64,000 bases of DNA from Oryzias latipes (lineage: Eukaryota; Chordata; Actinopteri; Beloniformes; Adrianichthyidae): NCBI RefSeq assembly GCF_002234675.1, contig NC_019871.2, forward strand, positions 16,834,331 to 16,898,330. The letters are read 5' to 3'. Shown here one piece after another: positions 23,641-35,300 of the stretch. Under the pieces are notes generated by a model, which was given only the letters and a program-made list of their open reading frames with translations, was not told the DNA's origin and did not search any database. A program made the translations under genes and the position numbers. Within the stretch, counting starts at the first letter, position 1; the number at the start of each line of letters is the position of its first letter.

Positions 23641-26600
23641 GTAGTATACTTTTTCCAATCAAATGCACACAAATGGAGCCGTTTAAATCTTAATAATTCA
23701 AATTGCTGTTACTTTTATTTCAGAATTTTATTTTTTATACCAACTGCCATGTTTAAAAAAAATAAGTAAGACGGAAAAATAAAGAGTTTACTGGAAAAAC
23801 CTTTGCTGAGCGGTCACTGTTATACTGGACCAATTAGATTTGAGGTTTGTATTTAAAAGAGGGAATTTAAAAATAAATAAACCAGAAAGTCATCCAAGGA
23901 GTCATCCCTCTGATTGTTTAATGAAGGGTCAAACCACTTTCAGTGTCATCTTTTTTGGTTACCATGGCTAACATGTTCCTGAGTGACTTCAAATGGAAGG
24001 ACACAGTTTGGAGCAAATAAGACCTGTAGATTCAAATAGAGAGAAGGTTTAACGATTGTGAAAAAATAAAATAAATACACTTTAACAGAGAAATACATTT
24101 ACATTACTGGAGCCTCTTTTGTTGAATCTGTGTAGACTGCTTCTTGGCTTACTGATGATGCTCAGCAATACTTTATTCCATCCAAATTATGCAGATGACA
24201 CATTTCACTCAACCTTACTCACTGTTCCCTTTAAGTCTCTATAAAATGTACAAATCTTAACAGATATCTAGGGGTAATTATCAGACTAAAACAAACAGTT
24301 ACATTAAATCTATGTCTACAGCACTATGTTTACTATCTCATAAACATTGCCAGAATTAAATGTACGGTGTCTAAATCAGACTTTGTGTGCAACTGTAACA
24401 GTCTGCTTCCTGGACTCAGTAAAGGTATCTGTAGTTCAACCATAACTGCTTCTGGGGTTCTGGCTGAGACTAGGAAGTACAACCACATTAGTTCTGTCTT
24501 CAGGCTTTTGCAAAAGTTTTCAGTCACTCAGAGAACACGTTAAACCAACTCTGCCGGTGTAAACGTCTGCATTGCTTAGTACAAAGTACTAAATAGTACT
24601 TAGTACAAAAAGTAAATCTCTGACATGTTGGTCCAAAAGGAACCACTTGGGGCTACAAGGAGCTCAAGGACAAGCCCAGCACTGCTGTTACCCAGAATCC
24701 GGACTTAACAGGATAAAGTGGCATTTCAGTTTCATGCAGTCAAAATCTGGAACTGTTTTCCTGTTGATGTTTGACAAGTTTAACTCTGACAGTGGTTAAA
24801 TCCAAGCTGAGAACAATACTTTTGAGCTCAGCCCTCAACAAAAAGTAGTCTATTTAATTAAGTGTACAACAAGTATACTTAGAGTATACTAAAGTGTGGC
24901 CATATACTGGAAGTTTACTTTCTTATATAGTATCTATATGATGTAAACTTAAAACATTCTAATTTAGTCTGAAGTAGTGATTTGTTAGTATACTTTGTAC
25001 ATGGTGGCACAGTGGTTAGCGCTTTTGCCTCAGAGCAAGAACACCTAGTTCAAGTCCCGACTGGTGGACCCGAAACAGAACACCAGTGGGGACCTTTCTG
25101 TGTGGATTTTGCATGTTCTCCCCGTGCATGCGTGGGTTTTTTCCGGGGAGTCCAGCTTCCAAGAAGGTTAATTGGTTACTAAATGGTTACTAAATTGTCC
25201 CTAAGTATGAATGTGAGTGTGAATGGGTGTGTGATTGTGGCCCTACCACAGACTGGCGACGGATAGGCTCCAGCAGCCCCGTGACCCCAAAAAGGGACAG
25301 AACGGGTTTAGAAGATTGAATGAATGACTTACCACACAACATGTACATGGTCCATAGTATACTTGCTATACTTTTATTACGTTTACTTAATAAAATACAC
25401 TTCAAATGAAAAACTTTTTACTAAGGGACAGCCAAAAATCTTTAATCTGCACTATTCTCTCCTCATTAGTTTATAACAGATTGTTGTTATTAATTGCTAA
25501 AAATCAGTTTTGGCAGTTTTACTTTGAAGTTTTTGTCCATTTAGTTTGCGTTTTTTTGTGTGACTCATGAGTCGTGCTGTTCAAATACATCTGCCTCCCC
25601 CTAGAACGCTTTGGACAGTGATTCTCAAGCAGGAACATCTTTATCCCCAGGGAGGCTTTCCTTCACTCTGAGGGGTACTTCTGATTTGCAAACATTTACA
25701 AAAACATGACTTAGAAATAAGTAATATATACTTCCACTTCATAGATTCACATATTAAATTTAAATTAATGTTTTCATTAAGTCCTTGAAAATTCCAACCG
25801 TGTTTTTCACAATAAAGTGATAAATGTAGTTTTTGTGCCAAAGTGTTGTCAGTTTTAAACACTTTGGGATATCTTTTATAAGAGATGTCACCTTTGTGAA
25901 AATTATTTTTAATCCCCATGTTGTGATAGAGGCCAAATTTTAAAAAGGGATTTTTATTCCCAAAAAACAACTTTTTTGGAAAAGGCATGGACAATAAGAA
26001 TAGACACTTTGTATTCAGTTAGACTCTGATTGGGTGAAGTATTGTTTATCCTTATTTTATTTCTGTGATAGCCATTTTCTGTATTCTGTCTTCCAGTGTC
26101 ATATAAGCCCATGCAGGCTGGGAACATGAGTTCATGACACTCAAATGAAACATAAAATCAAACTCAAACCCAAAACAAAAAAGATGCGTTTTCTAAAATG
26201 ATGAAATGTCTTCAAACTACAGGTACAGAATTCCGAGTAGAGACAGTGTTGTGTTGGTGAAAGGGTGCTGAGGTTGGACCTGGCAGGTCCAACCTCTGCA
26301 GATGTCAGTAGATGTCAGTAGATGTTTTCAGGTAGATGTTTTCGCTGTGGCAACCCTCAAGGAAAGGTAGGTGAAAGACAAAGAAGGAAAACTAATTTGA
26401 CAGACATTCTGTGTCTTTAAAGTTTTCCCTGTGAACATATGTTCATTTTAAACCTTAGAAAAAAAAAGTAAACAATGGACTCATCAGAATTGCAGTTCTT
26501 TGTTTCACTTCAATCAGGACACCAAAGCAGTTTATACTCTTACAGGTTTACTTCTTCTGCTCAATCATGGACAAACATCTCACAGCGTCTCAGCAATATG

Positions 26601-29095
26601 TATTTCATACTGGGTACTTTATTCAATTATTGCTCAAAATGACGTATTTTGGGCCCACACAGAGTTTTTCAGGGGATGGGTTCCTTTACAAAAACCACAT
26701 GCTGACCTGGGCATGGCTGAACAGAGCAAGATGAACAGAAATAGCTGGCAAAGCTGACATCTTTAAAAAAAACAGTCCTGATCAATACAGTACCATAGAT
26801 GTGGAAGCACAAACTGATATAAAGTATGGTGAGAGAAACAGGGAGCAAAAACAAAAGAGATCTTTGAAAAGTGAACAAAGAAGCAATCAGAACTCAACTT
26901 TTAGATTGACCTTTTAAAAATGTGTTACATGAACACAAAGGTAAAATTGCAGTGGTTGAGTCTCAGATCCTATCTTGCTAAAAACCTGGAAGAGCGATGG
27001 AAAACCCTCAATGGCTCAGTATTTTCTGAAAACAGAAAAAGTTCTACTCGTAAAAATAAAAAACAATAACCTAATGTTACATAATAAAACTGCTCTTCAT
27101 TTAGTGTTTTTTATTTTTTAAATTAGATTAACTTTTAGATGCATTTGAAAAGAATAATGTTGTGTACATGTAAAATGAAACAGATCATTATGAGTGAAAA
27201 AAAAACTGATTTAAGCCACAGATCCACATTGCTATATTGACAATATATTAACAACGTTAAACCTCAAATACGCAGTTGAGAGAAAAACTTCTACAAAAAG
27301 GCTTGTGTCAAAGACAAAGACTTTGAATGGACTGTGAAAAACTTCAACCCCAAAATTTTGATCAGCAAATTCATCATCATTTTTTCTTATAAGTATTTGA
27401 GTGAAAGGAGTTTCGACACTGCCCTAAAAAGTATCCAGGTACACTCAGTTCATCTTATAAGGCAGTAATTACAGTGGGTCAGCAGCGGATGGGGGGTTAT
27501 TGATGCCAGCTATTGCACATACAGTATTTCGAGTCATTTTTTTTCTTTTTTCTTGTATTTCTTCAACACCAGGGGGCACCATCTGCACATTTTTCCTAAC
27601 AACACTTAACAATCTCAGTCTTTATGCTCACTGTTCCCTCTTGTCAATACAAGCAGTGCCTTTGTGTGTTTTAGTTCAGAGAAAGTTTCCAAAAATGGTT
27701 GAGAACACAGGCCCCGCCTTACATCTCTCTGTGCTCCGTGCCTTCAGAGACACAAAAAGAGACTCGTTTTGTTTGTTCCTGAGGTGAAAAGAAAGCTCAA
27801 CACCTGGTGAAGAAGCTCTTGTCTGTGTGTTCAGTACACAAACCACACCTGAGTAAATCACATGGTGCAACAAGTCAGAATCGATTATGACCTGAATTTG
27901 GAAAGCTGCAAAGCAAGAGTCCCCCTGCAAAATTTAGAAAAAAGTGCACAACACCTCTATAAACGTATGTATATTCATACATGCATATATTTTTCTGTGT
28001 GTTGTTTTCCACTCGACCTTCACCCGCTTATCTAACTTCTCCACCTGACACAGGCACTGCGGTGCAAATGTAGTCTGATTTTTGAACAGATTTATTTATA
28101 TCCAATTATTTAATGGAATCATTGTATTAATGTAATTAGTTCATCCACTGAATAAATTAAGTATGCAAAATATATGTTTCTTTACAATAAAACTGATTTC
28201 TTTCATGTATTTGTGACCTGGGGATCAAATAAAAGCTCACGTTGAATTAAAAATATAAAGTCCCCAGACAAAAAAACTTTTTCTTTCTTTGAAGGGGTTC
28301 AAGTGATGCCATTACAAAAAAAAAAAATGTATGGACGCAGTGTAAAATTCAGCAATGTGCACATTTTCCCCTCATTTGGGAATTAAAAGTATTTGTGATC
28401 TATGTTACAATTTATTTGAAAGACTAAAATAGCCAGGGAAGACTGAGAAACTAACAGAACCGACGAGCAGCTCTGTTTAGTCTGGTGTGTATAGGTTGTA
28501 TATTAAAAGAAAATAGTATATAGTTGATAACTTATCCTCCAGGCAAAAAGGAGCCAACACCCGGGATAATTAAGAATGAGATCCAAACAGCAGGACGTCC
28601 TGCTGTCTGCTACCCCCCTCCTGAAACACTTGTATGGAAAAACAAAAGGGAAAATGGTTTAGCAGCTGAAAGCTACAACAGGGAGTGTATTTAAAAACAC
28701 CAAGGATGAGCTTCTCAGCTGCAAAACAATTACATAAGAAACCCTCCCTGATGTACTCAGCATTAAATATTCTGGTTTTGCACTATTTTAGCATATTTTG
28801 GAAGTGATTTGAAATAGATTACTTGCCAAACATTTCCTGGGTTTTTGGGAAACGAGGTCCTAAGTGCACATTTGAACTCATTACTAATGCAGGATGCCAC
28901 AATGCAAGAGGCATTCTTCTCAAGCTGCTATTTGCGTACCATTTTACGTACAGTCTTCTTCTTTAAAACGTACTCCAGCCTGGAATATATATATATCTAT
29001 AGAGATGTGGGGCTCAGAAGGACAAGTGTTTGTCACATGAGGGGATCTTGACAGTTCACAGTTGATTGGGTCCCACAACAGGACTGTAGTTCACT
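23641..29095. other. Intergenic spacer between cluh promoter and ccdc92b
   Basis: This is AT-rich DNA with no recognisable exon on either strand. It contains a SINE-like repeat (25,002-25,325) embedded in AGTATACTT-rich sequence, a short tandem TAGATGTCAG-type repeat at about 26,300-26,340, and scattered homopolymer runs. Open frames here are short and lack splice-site or motif support. Confidence 0.6.
25002..25325 (+). repeat. tRNA-type SINE-like fish repeat
   Basis: The head GTGGCACAGTGGTTAGCGC, followed by TCAAGTCCCGAC, resembles a tRNA-derived promoter (A and B box-like). The body has the widespread teleost blocks GCATGTTCTCCCCGTGCATG and CGTGGGTTTTTTCCGGGGAG, and it ends with GACTGGCGACGGATAGGCTC. 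It is inserted in AT-rich, AGTATACTT-containing sequence. Confidence 0.7.
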
Positions 29096-29101
29096 TTTAT
29101 T
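29096..29101 (-). promoter_or_regulatory. ccdc92b: Poly(A) signal for ccdc92b
   Basis: AATAAA on the minus strand, about 295 nt downstream of the ccdc92b stop codon. It is the first canonical signal after the stop. Confidence 0.5.
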
Positions 29102-29394
29102 GTCAGCTACGACTGTCTACCTGTGGTTTGTTGTAAATCTATCAGAGGCTACGTTGAAATAAGGCTCCCCAGTGTACACAGCATTTAACAGCAGAGTAAA
29201 CAAATCATCTAACTTCTTTCTAAAACTAATGTTTCCTTTACAAGTTACTTGAGGTTATATTAAAGTACATGTTAAAAAAGTATCTATGGTTAGTGTATAT
29301 ATCATAATAGCTAAAACCAGTCAGTCTCAATCCAGTCAAGGTGCAAATCAACAATTACCAACAGTTTGACAGAAGTACGCAGCGGCACTTTTCA

Positions 29395-32300
29395 CTAATC
29401 TGCGTTTGTCTGAGCAGCAGAGGACGCAGCTGCTGAGGACACCAGCCTGCCGGCTTCATCATGGGGCCCCACCAGCCTCTCCCCTCCACCTTTCTCCTCA
29501 TCCTCATCCCGTCTTTGTGCCAAGGTGAGCCTGGAGCGTGCTCTGTGCCTGTGGGGGTGGAGGAAGAGAGCCGGGTCCGGCATGGCCGTGGGCTCTGCAG
29601 GGCCCAAAACTTTCTCCATGGGAACGCACTCCCGAGCACGCTGCACTCTGGAAGACAGCTTGGTGCTCTTACGCTTGGGTTTGACCACGGGAGGAGAGCA
29701 TGCCGATACAGGAGACGTGGAGTTCTGCTCTGCAGCATGCTGCGCCCCCTGGCTGCTGGCTTTTGCGAGGAGTCCTTGCCTTTGCTGCAGCCGCTGCTGG
29801 TGCAGTTTCTGTCTGGCAGCGTGCAGCTGGAAGGAGAGGTACGCTGCTGCCTCTGTTTGCTTCTGTAGCTCTCTGTTGAGGACAGTTGAACAATGGCTGC
29901 GGTGTTTAAGCTCCTCCAGAAAGTGGCGCTCCTTTTCCTTGAGGTTGGCTCTAAGCGCTCCAACTAAAGACCCTTTCGTACTCAGCTCCTTTCGAAGTTC
30001 TGCTAAAGCACACTCCTTCTCTGTCAGTCGGTTTTTCAAGTCACAACATCGGGCGTCCAGGATCTCCTCTTCCTCTAGCAATTCTGTTAGACACAGACCA
30101 TAACTGCCAGTGTTAATTTACATGCAGAGCATTCGAAAGCATTAGTGGAATTTAACAACAACAAACACTCAGACTTTTGACCACTGTCTGCCACAGAAAA
30201 TCAATCTGAGGCCAGTAAGCAAAACCAGAATTTATACATAAGGTGCACCGGAAGTCTACTATTGAAAAAAATTAAAGAATGTTAAGTTAAGATCAGAGAA
30301 TTACAGCAAGGGTCTCGTAATTTGCTCTGTTAGTTTTATGAATTTGTGGCTGAGATATACCAAAAACAGTAAAACAAACTCTACCTACTATTACATTTGC
30401 TGCATTGGGATGATCCTATATGGAAGCGATTCTGTACCATAATTAAAAATAAAAGTCAAAACCAGAAATTAGAAATGTCTAATTTAACAATTAAAATGGA
30501 TTAACAGAAATGCTTTTTAATTTTCCAAATGAAGCCGGATCACATGACTCAAAATGAAAATGAAAAATCAATCCTTCAAAATGCTTTTTCCTTTTCTACT
30601 TCAACACCGCTTATTCTGTCACTTAATTAAAATGATAATGAAAATGGTATTTGACATTTCATTTTCAAAAAGTTCTCTGATAAATGTGTAGCAAAATTCA
30701 TTTAGAAATGTCTAATTTGACAATTAAAATGGATTAACAGAAATGCTTTTTGATTTTCAAAATGTAACTGCATCAAATGACTCAAAATCAATAAATAAAG
30801 GATGATGTAATTCCCACATATTTACATATTCATTTGCAGCTTCGCGCTGATTTTGCTGTTCGATGACAGCTGGAGCCCCATCAAGAGATATAACAGATTT
30901 CGCCATGTTAAATGTTTGCTGGTTGGACCAACACGCACTCAGTGCAAAGCTGCAGGAGACTATCTTCTAAATGTGCTTTATTGCTGTTGTGATTATCATT
31001 AAGGGCCTGTTCGCTCATATTTTTTTAAATCCGCGTGGTCAATGCTTTTTTCTTCGCTGCAAGGAGGACCCGAAAGACGGGTTAGCATTAGGCTAATATG
31101 TGCTTTAAACATTAGCCGTGGAGGTACTTAAAACTCCGAATGGGCAATGAGCATCTTGGATGTAAATATGTGGGAATTACATCATCCTTTATTTTGTTCT
31201 GGACACCACTGGAAACACAAATTCATGTGATGGTTTCTCAGATCGTAGCAGCATTTCCGCCTTCGGCGATCGGGAGCTTTGGGTCGCGGAGCTTTGTGCT
31301 CCGCTATGCGAAGGCGGCTGCCAGTCCGAAGAAAAAAAAGCTTGTCTGCGGTGCAATGAATTTTGCAACACATTTACCAGAGAACTTTTTGAAAATGAAA
31401 TGTCAAATACCATTTTCATTATCATCTTAATTAAGTGACAGAATAAGCGGTGTTAAAGAAGAAAAGGAAAAAGCATTTTGGCTGATTGCTTTTTCATTTT
31501 AATTTTGAGTCAAAAAATGCAGCTTCATTTTTAAAATGAAAAAGCATTTCTGGTTTTGACCTTTATTTTTAATTATGCTACAGAATCGCTTCCATAGCTC
31601 CTATGTGGAACAGGATGTTTTATTTGAAAGTAAGTCACATAAACAATTTCATATTTAGAAAAAAGGCCTATTTCATTTTTTCTTTAAAATATTTCATATA
31701 TATGTATCCTAATAGTGTCCATAATATAAACACAAATAGGTATATTCTGTTTCTAAAGGGTGAAATAAGACTTTGCAGCTCCTACTGGAATTTGTCAGTG
31801 AGAAATCCATCCGAATGGCTCTTCGTGTTGAAGGTTGCAGACCCCTGATCTAGATGAACAGGCCTTAACCTGCCTTTGAAAGCTGTCTGCTTGAAGCATG
31901 CTCCACTCTACACCAAAAGGCCTTCCAAAATCAGAAAAAAAACCATATATATATTTATATTCTGCTCTCAAACAGCTTCTGTCGACAGAAGTTTTTCACT
32001 CCCAGGAGGACTAGATAAAAAGCTTGTAGTTGGTGGAGGAGCCTCTGGGCTGACTGAGCTGCACCTTCCCAGTTGCAATAGAGATTTCCTTCACAAAGGT
32101 TGAAACTGCTCCTCTCTGTTTCTTTTTATTTTAACTCAGTTTTAACTGTTTCCTTTTATCACTTCTTTTTTTCTTCTTCTAATTTTCTATCCACATTTTC
32201 CTCCTAGATCTGAGTATCAGGTTTTCTGTCTCCAGCTCATATGCTGACTATAGATATCTAATATGGTCCAGATATTCTCCAATAACCCCCTTCTCTTCAG

Positions 32301-35300
32301 CACATCTGCAGCTGACCCAGTCTCCTGCTTTCGTCTCTCTCTTTTTTCCATGCTCGACATCTCAGTAAAGTCTGTAAACTGAACCTCCCTCTGGGACGTT
32401 GAGGAGAGCAAAAGGAGTAAAAAAAAGAGGACGGATCAATCTGTGAGGGTGGGGGCTGTGTGGGATTGATGGATCAGGGAAAAAAACCTGCACAGGGGAA
32501 AGAGATGGAATCTAATGGCTGAGTAATGCAGCAAAGCATGGCACCCCCTCCTCCCCCCATCAGTCTCAAAGAAGCACAAACACATTTACTCAGCCTTTTG
32601 ACTGATCTTTCTGCATTCCATCTACTTCGCTGTGACCAAACGGTTTCTATTTATGGGCCGGCGAAGCCGCAACTGCCTGAAAACATTGCAGCTTTCCAGC
32701 TGTGCTGGTATTTTTTATTTTTTTTTTGCAGAGAGCGCGTCCCGTCCTCACAGCTGTTATTCACAAAGCGATTCTCCATCTGTAAAAAGCTCTCTCTCTC
32801 CCATCTTGAGATAAAAAATGACAGCAGAGGGAGGAGGGTAGATGATAGGGATCGATTCCCTGGAGGGGGTGGAAGGATGGAAAGACATGGGCACATGGAT
32901 TTGCTAGATTGATGTTAAAAAAATCATGAAGACAAACTAGATCGGTTAGATGCAAACTGAAGTCTTTTTGGTGTCTAACAAATTTAGCCTTTCCACAGAT
33001 TTGTGACAAGCGGGTAAGGCTTATGACATATTACGAAGAAAATCCTCATTCATGGAGTGTATTTTTTATTGTTTTACTTCAATACATACCTATCTGGCTC
33101 CTGCCTGGTGGCTTTAGCTTCAAATCGCTTGTTAGCTCTAAAAAGCAGAAGAAAAACACAACAATTCTGGGTTAAAATATGTACCATGTAGTCATATTTG
33201 AGTGGAAAACACATTCCCTTTCTCCTCATAGAGCTGTAGTTTTTTTTCTCTCTTTCTTGTTAGATGCACTGCAGACAGTCTACAAACTGATGCATCATTT
33301 ATGAGACAAAATTTGAAACTTTACATCAAAGGCTCAGTGCCTGCAACTTGGCAAATGATGTCCTGCTAAAGAGTGGAAGAAAAAAAAAAAACTGTTCCTC
33401 TATCGACATGCAACTTTAATATGTAGTGTTTGAATTAAAAAAATGGCTTTGGAATCAGAACAGAAACTATGAACAACTGAGAGAAACACTCAGGGTGTGC
33501 AGCAACACAACAGCTCAACATTTTAAAGCCTTCTGCATCCTTTTTTGATATCCAAAAATAGTTTCATTAAAAGTTTAAACTCATTCTTATACAGGAGACA
33601 ATTGGACTCTGCAGAGACAGATTCAGGTTTGGGACATCTCTGCAGAAAAAGCTGGACTGTCATGATGAGACTTTCTGTTCCAAAGGGAAGTATTATTTTT
33701 TCTTTTTTTTGTAATCTAGCATTGAAAAAGAGCACAGGAGCTCATTTAAACATTTGAGTGTAAAAATAATCACAGTTAAATACAACACGTGTCCATCTCA
33801 GTCAGTTCATCTCAGCTCATCTGAAAATAAAAAAGAACTTCTTGCTTCAGCCGAGACCCAGAGACTCGGAATAAGAATACTTTTGTTCTTAGTTTAATTT
33901 CTATCCATCCATCCATCCATCCATCAATTCTGCTGAATCCCTATCGGAGTCACAGGGCTACTGCTGGGTAAAGGCGGGGTACACCTTGAACTTTTGGGAT
34001 TTAATTTTCTAATTGTGTAAAAAGGCATCAGCTTTTTCATTTCTAATATCTTAATTGGTGCAAAGAGACACATATTTTTACATTTTAAGTCTTGGTAAGT
34101 TTGGCATCACTCATAGCAGGTGGTTTTATCTCGATACTTCCTTCACTTTTCAACACACGTTTTGTTGTTGTTGCTCTTAGAAATTTCTTAGGACGTGTGG
34201 TGCAAAGAAAGGAGAAAAATGACAAATGAAGAAAACAATGCCTAATTTTCCTCAAAGCACTGCTTATTGATGCTTTTACTTTGGTGCTCATCTTAGTTCC
34301 AAATATCTTCTAACATATGTTCCTTATTAATGCATTAGTAGATTTTCAAAACAAGAGCATCTTTTAGCTAAAGCCAACATTTATTCATGAACAATGACGC
34401 TTATTATGACAGAAGCTGAATTCAATAATGACTTCATTTAGGAAGGGAAGTAACATCAATGCTTTAGAGAGGAGAATTTGTTGCAGCTGATATTCTTGTA
34501 AGAATAGGACTTCAGGCAGGTTTGTGCTTGTTGTTCAGTCTTTTAGTGGCCTATATACCAGTGAAGAGTATCTGAAGTGGGTGTGAAGGCAGTTAGTGTG
34601 CCTGCTTGTGTCTGGGCTGCCTCTCATCTTCATGATGATTCAGACTGACCTGGCAGCAGCAGAGAAATATCCTCATTCAGCTTCTTTGAAGCATGTTTAG
34701 GTGCAGCGGACTGTTTATGGATTTAAGTCTTTCAAATTTCCCGAACTTGAAATGTAGGGTTTGTTAGCAAAGCTGTCCAAATCTGGATCTTTTCTTAAAA
34801 AACAAACAAAAAAACCCCCACTACATTCAGGCTTATTCTTGAATTCTGAGCAGTGAAAGTGAAGTTCTCAAGTGGATATTTGGTTTCGACAAATCAAGAT
34901 CATAGAATCATCTCAAAGGTTTTTCGTTTTCTAGCAGTCCTTGTCGCACCCTTTTTTCCTTTCCTCTGCAGTCAGCGTAACGCCTGCTCAAGCAGCTGGC
35001 AGGAAGAGACAAGGCCAGGGGATGTAGGATGAAGGAAAGAAAGGAAGTAACGATGGAATACAGATAAGGAGAAGGGGACACTAATAAAATTCCCTGATTG
35101 CTACTACAATATTGAACCCCCTTCTCTTGTGTTGTCCTTTTCTACAAACAATAAATGCATAAGTTACTGAAAGCACAGAAATTTGTTGGTCACTAACAAT
35201 AATTGAACTATAAAATTAGGCACTCAGCAAAGTGCAGCATCTTTTTGTCTGCTACATTTTAAAAGCCAGTCTTATCTCCTGTAGCACAACTGAGAGTCAA

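Noticed and set aside
23338..23668. Overlapping 105-106-residue minus-strand frames in the GC-rich region upstream of cluh
   Set aside because: Open frames are expected by chance in GC-rich promoter DNA. There is no motif, and a donor there would not give an in-frame extension of CLUH.
29461..30103. Long plus-strand open frames opposite ccdc92b exon 3
   Set aside because: They are antisense shadows of a GC-rich coding exon. The minus-strand frame has the CCDC92 motifs and correct splice phases.
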